Both the position numbers and the translations under genes were made by a program. Positions 59,660 through 64,000 of a DNA stretch of 64,000 bases are shown here, one piece after another. The notes under the pieces were generated by a model that was given only the letters and a program-made list of their open reading frames with translations, did no database searches and had not been told where the DNA came from. Numbering within the stretch: position 1 is the first letter of the stretch; each line of letters opens with the position of its first letter. This stretch comes from Panorpa germanica. Lineage: Eukaryota; Arthropoda; Insecta; Mecoptera; Panorpidae. The stretch covers positions 2,563,001 to 2,627,000 of the forward strand of contig OY783220.1 in the NCBI GenBank assembly GCA_963678705.1. Direction: 5' to 3'.

Positions 59660-61001
59660 TGTGTTCCGTTCAATAAATAATGATACCACTCTAAATTACA
59701 AAATTTCAGACTTATAGTATTACTTTTCAACATGTATGGATGTATGTATGTACGTACGTTTATATAAAAGTGTTTGCTATCAATAGTCATTCCAATTAAA
59801 AATAGATTTCCAATTAAAATAAAAACGACGAATTTTCATTTTTAAGACGAATTTTTAAGGTGAATGATGTGCAGTGAGTTTTAAGTTTGGTTTGTAAGGT
59901 CAAAGTCTTTGTGCGTTAAGTGTCTAGCTAGAACTTGCTCCCTGAACACTGATTCTCACTACACGGTAGGGGCAAATAGAGTTTTCTATGTGCTTTGAGT
60001 CTTATTATTTAGGTTAGTGAACGTCGAAGTTGTTTTCACTTTTTATTAATTAACAAAACTTATTTATTTACATACCGCCGCGGGCTAGAGTGTGGATGCA
60101 AAGCCAATATATATCTTTCACTATTGTATTTTCTTAATATCTGAATTTTATCTAAAGCATTTGCTGTGTGTTTGTGCAACACACGGGATATGCGTTTCAA
60201 CATTAGTTCTGGACTTGAGCCTTTAATACTCTACGTAGTATTTACGTAGAAAATATCTTAGTTTGAGGCACTGTTTTAGGCGTGCTTGTATTAATAACCA
60301 AAAAATATCTTAAACTAACAATAGTATTCATAATATCTTAACCTAACAATATTAACATAAGATTACCATTCAAGTTTATGAATTATTTCATTTCTAAACA
60401 GTGAATGTCGAATAAAACATAGGGTCTGTATGGAAAATAATCTCATATTAGCGAAAATTAAAGACCGTAGGGATCGTTTTTTTAATTTTCGGTTGAATTA
60501 ATTTTTTATATACATATATGTTGACGGAGTTATAGCTAAATCAACTTTTAATTTTAGTTTTCCCGCTTGACTTTGGCATTTTCTCTGTCCTCTACTTCGC
60601 CATTCTAAACTCCATGTTTCTCCTCCATGTTCTCCCTCTTTCCTTTCTTCTTCTCTGTAGCTGCGCATTACAGTTTCTTCATTCTCTGGAGCGTTTGACT
60701 TATAATGAAACTGAAGTCAATTGGTTCTAAGAAGCAATGAAATGTCTTCCACACAACAAGCTGTTATTGTTAAATCAAGTAGACGATATATCATGCGTTC
60801 CTTTGTTATTAATTACAAAATTAAAAATGAAGCAATAAGCATTACACAAAAAAGGAAAAAAATTATTAAAATTCATTAAAATTTAAAATTACTAAATTAG
60901 ATACGTATATTTGTTTCAATTCACATTCAAATTTTATTTTCACTTTATTTTAGAACAACAATTATCTATACTATCAAAAAAAAAAACTTTATCATCAAAA
61001 A
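59660..61001. other. Spacer between PEBP genes 6 and 7
   Basis: AATAAA of gene 6 at 59672. Around 60470-60560 the sequence (TTGACGGAGTTATAGCTAAA) loosely resembles the MITE A left half. 60580-60660 is pyrimidine-rich and could be an inverted LINE scrap. No gene. Confidence 0.5.
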
Positions 61002-61694
61002 ATGAAACATTACGGACTATTACTTAAACCACCAATATTCTTAATGAACAAGAGGACAATTGCCAGCGTTATACAGGGTTTCAGACAATCATCCATTGTG
61101 CCAGATGTTCTCCATAGAGCTCCCGAGGAATTATTGGAGGTTGACTTCAATTACAATCCATTAAGTTTCGGAAGTACTGTAACATCAAAATTTGTAACGG
61201 ATGAGCCAATGGTTACTTGGAAATTCCCTGATCCTTCCAAGAAATACACGTTGTGCATGGTAAATCCGGATTCTCCAACACGGGCCAACCCAGTCAACAG
61301 AGAGTGGCTTCACTGGCTTGTTGTTAACATACCAGGAGATTTGATAGAGAGAGGGGACACAATAGCAGAGTACATCGGTGCAAGTTCAGATGAGACAACA
61401 GGTATCCGGCGTTATGTGTTCTTAGTCTTCTTGCAATCGATGAATATTGATGCACGCAAACTGAGATACATCAGTACTGACATGACCAGTGGCCGCTCTT
61501 GTTTCTCTACGTTGGGATTTCAAAATAGATACCAATTGTCTGCTCCTATTGCTGGTAACTATTTTTATTCCAAATGTGAAGTACCGTTGGCTGTTCAGTT
61601 CAGTAGAATTAGGGAAAGGGCTCACAGACCTAAGGTCGATAGAACTCCTTCTGTATGGGTGAGTCTTAATCCTGCATATGTGAGCAAAGATTAA
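61002..61694 (+). CDS. PEBP family protein 7 of the cluster (pocket residues lost)
   Basis: An intronless gene of 230 codons, ATG at 61002. Fold motifs are clear: SSIVPDVL at 30-37, REWLHWLVVNIPG at 100-112, RRYVFLVF at 136-143, SGRSCFSTLGF at 163-173 and IAGNYFYSKCE at 183-193. Two of the strongest pocket positions are changed: DPDAPSR is NPDSPTR (88-94), losing the first Asp, and GLHRY is GIRRY (134-138), losing the second His to Arg. The GPPKGTG loop is also replaced by ASSDETTG. Only His104 of the classic set remains. The frame is intact and the fold core conserved, so this looks like a functional protein with changed or lost ligand binding rather than a pseudogene. Leader (MKHYGLLLKPPIFLMNKRTI...) basic, with no acid until D35. 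The tail is short, without the RLxEGE helix. Confidence 0.93.
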   Translation: MKHYGLLLKPPIFLMNKRTIASVIQGFRQSSIVPDVLHRAPEELLEVDFNYNPLSFGSTVTSKFVTDEPMVTWKFPDPSKKYTLCMVNPDSPTRANPVNREWLHWLVVNIPGDLIERGDTIAEYIGASSDETTGIRRYVFLVFLQSMNIDARKLRYISTDMTSGRSCFSTLGFQNRYQLSAPIAGNYFYSKCEVPLAVQFSRIRERAHRPKVDRTPSVWVSLNPAYVSKD

Positions 61695-62073
61695 AATATG
61701 ACCGGACTGTCGAAATCTTATTTTTCTTATGATTCTAACTGCTTATGTCTTACTGTTACGAAGTGAACAAGAGCAAGATGTCGTAGAAGCATGCAATGGT
61801 AAAGATGTAACATAAGTGCTACAATAAGGAAAACGGAATAACTAGCATGACAGTTCCTAAGAAGTTCTTGCTAGGAAAGGTTGAGTAGTAGTAGCCGAAT
61901 AACAATGCACGAATTTCATTTATTTTGTTATGGCTGACAACACAATCTAGACAGCTTTGTAGCATTTCATTTTGTTTCTGTAATGTTTGTAAAATAAGAA
62001 AATTATCTATAACCCCAAAAAAAATTATTGTATACCAAAAAATCCAATTTCCATATAATTTCATAATATCACA
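61695..62073. other. Spacer between PEBP genes 7 and 8
   Basis: The shortest spacer of the cluster (379 bases). A minus-strand frame here has no family resemblance. Any promoter of gene 8 must lie in this interval or in gene 7; I see no clear TATA box or AATAAA. Confidence 0.5.
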
Positions 62074-62709
62074 ATGTCTCAAGCGAAATTAGCAGGCAGT
62101 CTCTCTTGCATGGCGAGGCAAATGAGGATAGAAAAAATCATTCCTGAAGTCATCAAGTTCGCCCCAAAGACAACTTTGCATGTCTCTTACGATACAACGT
62201 TCAAAGTGGGAGACGTATTAACTCCAACGGCTGTGAAATGTGTACCGAGGGACATTACTTGGCCGACGCAAGATCCTAAGAGATTGTATGCGTTGGCATT
62301 AGTGGATCCTGATGCCCCAAGTCGAAAAACACCAACATTTCGGGAATGGCAACATTGGATAGTTATCAATATGCCCGGAAACTGCATTCCAATGGCACAT
62401 ACGATTGTTGAATATATAGGATCTGCTCCTCCAAAGGACACGGGTTTACATCGATACATCTTTCTAGTATTCCGTCAAAAACATGAAGTTGATCCAGAGG
62501 AAGAAAGACGACTTTGTAGCCATACAGCAGAAGGCCGCGGTAAATTCTCGATTTGTAAGTTTCAGCAAAAGCACAATTTCGAAGATATACCTGAGGCTGG
62601 AACATATTTCAGAGCGGCGTATGATCATTCAGTAGATGAAACATATAAAAGACTTGCAGCAGGAGAAGCTGCAGATAAAAAAAGAAGGCAAAAAGCAGGA
62701 AAAAAGTAA
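62074..62709 (+). CDS. PEBP family protein 8 of the cluster (canonical pocket, shortest)
   Basis: An intronless gene of 211 codons, ATG at 62074 (context CACAATG). Core: EKIIPEVIKFAP at 20-31, VLTPTAVKCVP at 48-58, DPDAPSR at 78-84, FREWQHWIVINMPG at 89-102, GSAPPKDTGLHRYIF at 116-130, EGRGKFSICKF at 153-163 and AGTYFRAAYDHSVDETYKRL at 175-194. The pocket is complete (Asp78, His94, PP at 119-120, His126, Tyr128). The N-terminus MSQAKLAGSLSCMARQMRI is shorter and less hydrophobic than those of its neighbours but still basic and without acidic residues before E20. Mitochondrial targeting is less certain here. The C-terminus ends in a Lys-rich run (KKRRQKAGKK). AATAAA at 62749-62754. It resembles typical insect PEBPs most closely together with gene 6. 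Confidence 0.95.
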   Translation: MSQAKLAGSLSCMARQMRIEKIIPEVIKFAPKTTLHVSYDTTFKVGDVLTPTAVKCVPRDITWPTQDPKRLYALALVDPDAPSRKTPTFREWQHWIVINMPGNCIPMAHTIVEYIGSAPPKDTGLHRYIFLVFRQKHEVDPEEERRLCSHTAEGRGKFSICKFQQKHNFEDIPEAGTYFRAAYDHSVDETYKRLAAGEAADKKRRQKAGKK

Positions 62710-64000
62710 ATATCTACCACTCAATCTCATGAATTTTATATAAAATTAAATAAATAATTAACAAAAATAATGAACAATTATAAATCAAGATGCAAAACTG
62801 AACGGTTATTTTTTTTTGTATATCTGCAAAGTGGGGTGGGGAGGGTTTCCGAAAGTGTGATAAAACGTGTCAAAGTGGGAAGGCCTTAAAAACAGATGAC
62901 GTCTGCATTATGCCTATACTCTGTCGTTGGGACATGTTTTTTTTTATTTGATTACTAAAGATTATTACAATCTATCCTGCTTAGAGGACATTCAGTGATA
63001 TGTATGTTAAAATAAAGTGTTTTCTGCTAATTAGCTGGTATCAGTTGCGCACATCATGTGAGAGCAGAACTTTTTAAAGTGCTCAACTGTGTGAAGCACT
63101 GCTGTAGTTGAAACATTCAATGCTGAGCATAATGCCGCATTATGCGCTCTAGTGTCGTGATTGGAAATCACCCATTATAAAGCCATAATGAGTAGGAATT
63201 CATAATTGGATGACGAAGTTTATGGACGACTGCTTATGACACTAATTTAATAATAAATCGAAAATAATAAAAATAAAATAAATATTTAAATTTCATTTCG
63301 GTGTACAATGTGAAAAAACAAAAGGAGAGAAATATCTATCTCTAAATAGTGAAATTATTTCAATATAATTGTAACCACGTATTCTGGAAATATGCCATAG
63401 ACGATAAACCTTGTTACATGGAAGGCCGCCAATGTCATCGAGGTCAAGGCAAGCATAATGGATCCGATTAAAGTATGTTCTGCTTTATAAGGAAGTATAA
63501 AGTATAGTCCGAAGCAATAACCATAGTGCAAATGCATCAAATCACGGACGCGGAAATTTTACTAAAATAAATAAAAAGATCAAATGGTGTTTTCTTTTCA
63601 GGATTCAGTTCCGATATCTTTTATGACATTATCACAGTGTTGGCCTGTTCTTTTACACTTGGCTTGTGTTCTCATTTTGTAGTGGTCGATTTTTCAATTG
63701 TTGATTGAACTTTTTTCTACACTCTCACCCATTACCAGTTACTGAGCATTTAAAACTTAATTTTTATATATATTACACATGAAATAACACTTGAAATTTA
63801 CGACAATGTTAATAATAAATTCACAGCAGTTACCTCCACGTCCGAGTCCGAGTTCAAGATCAAGCCCAAGAACGAAGCCCCACGGCCAAGGTCGAAGCAA
63901 TTAAATGAATCATAGACTCGTACTTCTGCTGGGGCAACTACATTACTTTTTTCAATTGCTTAAACATTTCTAATCCCATGCTCTTCGTGCCCACTGCATT
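62710..64000. other. Right flank of the cluster
   Basis: Polyadenylation signal of gene 8 at 62749. It also contains a possible small membrane ORF on the minus strand (63355-63537) and a fragment of the MITE A left end (63659-63710, GGCTTGTGTTCTCATTTTGT). A Ser/Pro/Arg-rich open piece at 63827-63903 follows a TTCACAG acceptor-like site and stops at TAA; it may be a terminal exon of an unknown plus-strand gene, but support is weak. Confidence 0.45.
63355..63537 (-). CDS. Possible small membrane protein or terminal exon
   Basis: The minus strand has an ATG at 63537 followed by 60 codons. The peptide starts MHLHYGYCFGLYFILPYKAE and has a second hydrophobic stretch LIGSIMLALTSMTLAAF, then VTRFIVYGIFPEYV, giving two likely membrane segments with ordered, non-random composition. 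A good acceptor (TTTATTTATTTTAG) lies just upstream, but the codon directly after it in this frame is TAA. If spliced there, the ATG at 63537 would have to be the start. I do not recognise the family. It could be a real small gene with a 5' UTR intron, or a chance frame. Confidence 0.3.
   Translation of the reverse strand: MHLHYGYCFGLYFILPYKAEHTLIGSIMLALTSMTLAAFHVTRFIVYGIFPEYVVTIILK

Noticed and set aside
49459-62709. Mitochondrial ribosomal protein mL38 (a PEBP-fold protein) as the identity of the cluster genes
   Set aside because: mL38 is much longer, about 380-400 residues, with an N-terminal extension far larger than these leaders; a family of eight would also be unexpected.
49459-62709. 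Secreted PEBP/OV-16-like proteins because of hydrophobic N-termini
   Set aside because: The leaders are interspersed with Arg/Lys and lack a continuous hydrophobic core with a signal-peptidase site; they fit an amphipathic presequence better. Not excluded for genes 1 and 7.
1-64000. CRISPR arrays, bacterial operons, ribosome binding sites, rRNA or tRNA genes
   Set aside because: No regularly spaced short repeats with unique spacers, no ribosomal RNA signatures and no convincing tRNA cloverleaf were seen; tRNA-like boxes occur only inside the SINE.

Overview
This window is animal nuclear DNA, almost certainly from an insect. It is strongly AT-rich, has spliced exons with GT..AG boundaries and long introns, and is crowded with eukaryotic transposon debris: Helitron, mariner, three-base-target (Harbinger-like) MITEs, a tRNA-derived SINE and an R1/Jockey-like LINE. 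I see no bacterial features. The order cannot be fixed from sequence alone. The LINE tail protein (a WEK...CRVCG...LEHI type motif) resembles elements I associate with Hymenoptera, but this is only a hint.

Left part (1 to about 23 kb): mostly non-coding. Two well-defined minus-strand exons (22303-22496 and 12980-13167) encode the N-terminal calponin-homology domain of a MICAL-like protein. They are separated by a 9.1 kb intron full of repeats. A strong splice acceptor 42 bases before the start codon shows that a 5' UTR exon lies further upstream (higher coordinates). The rest of the gene (LIM and C-terminal coiled-coil exons) is not visible and probably lies before base 1.

Middle part (23 to 49 kb): gene-poor. 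It holds MITEs, a five-unit tandem array of about 163 bp, a deleted mariner copy, SINE copies and several LINE fragments. A few weak exon candidates are listed with low confidence.

Right part (49.4 to 62.7 kb): the main feature. Eight intronless genes lie in tandem on the plus strand. All encode phosphatidylethanolamine-binding proteins (PEBP/RKIP family) of 211-234 residues. Each begins with 19-34 residues that are basic and free of acidic residues, which looks like a mitochondrial presequence and is unlike the acidic N-terminus of cytosolic PEBP1. The paralogues differ at ligand-pocket positions: copies 6 and 8 are canonical, 2 and 3 carry EPE in place of DPD, 4 and 5 have HRL in place of HRY, and 7 has lost both the first Asp and the second His. 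Adjacent genes are each other's closest relatives (2/3 and 4/5), as expected from local duplication, probably after an ancestral retrocopy lost its introns. Spacers hold a Harbinger-like MITE and a nest of MITE-in-MITE with a Helitron inside it.
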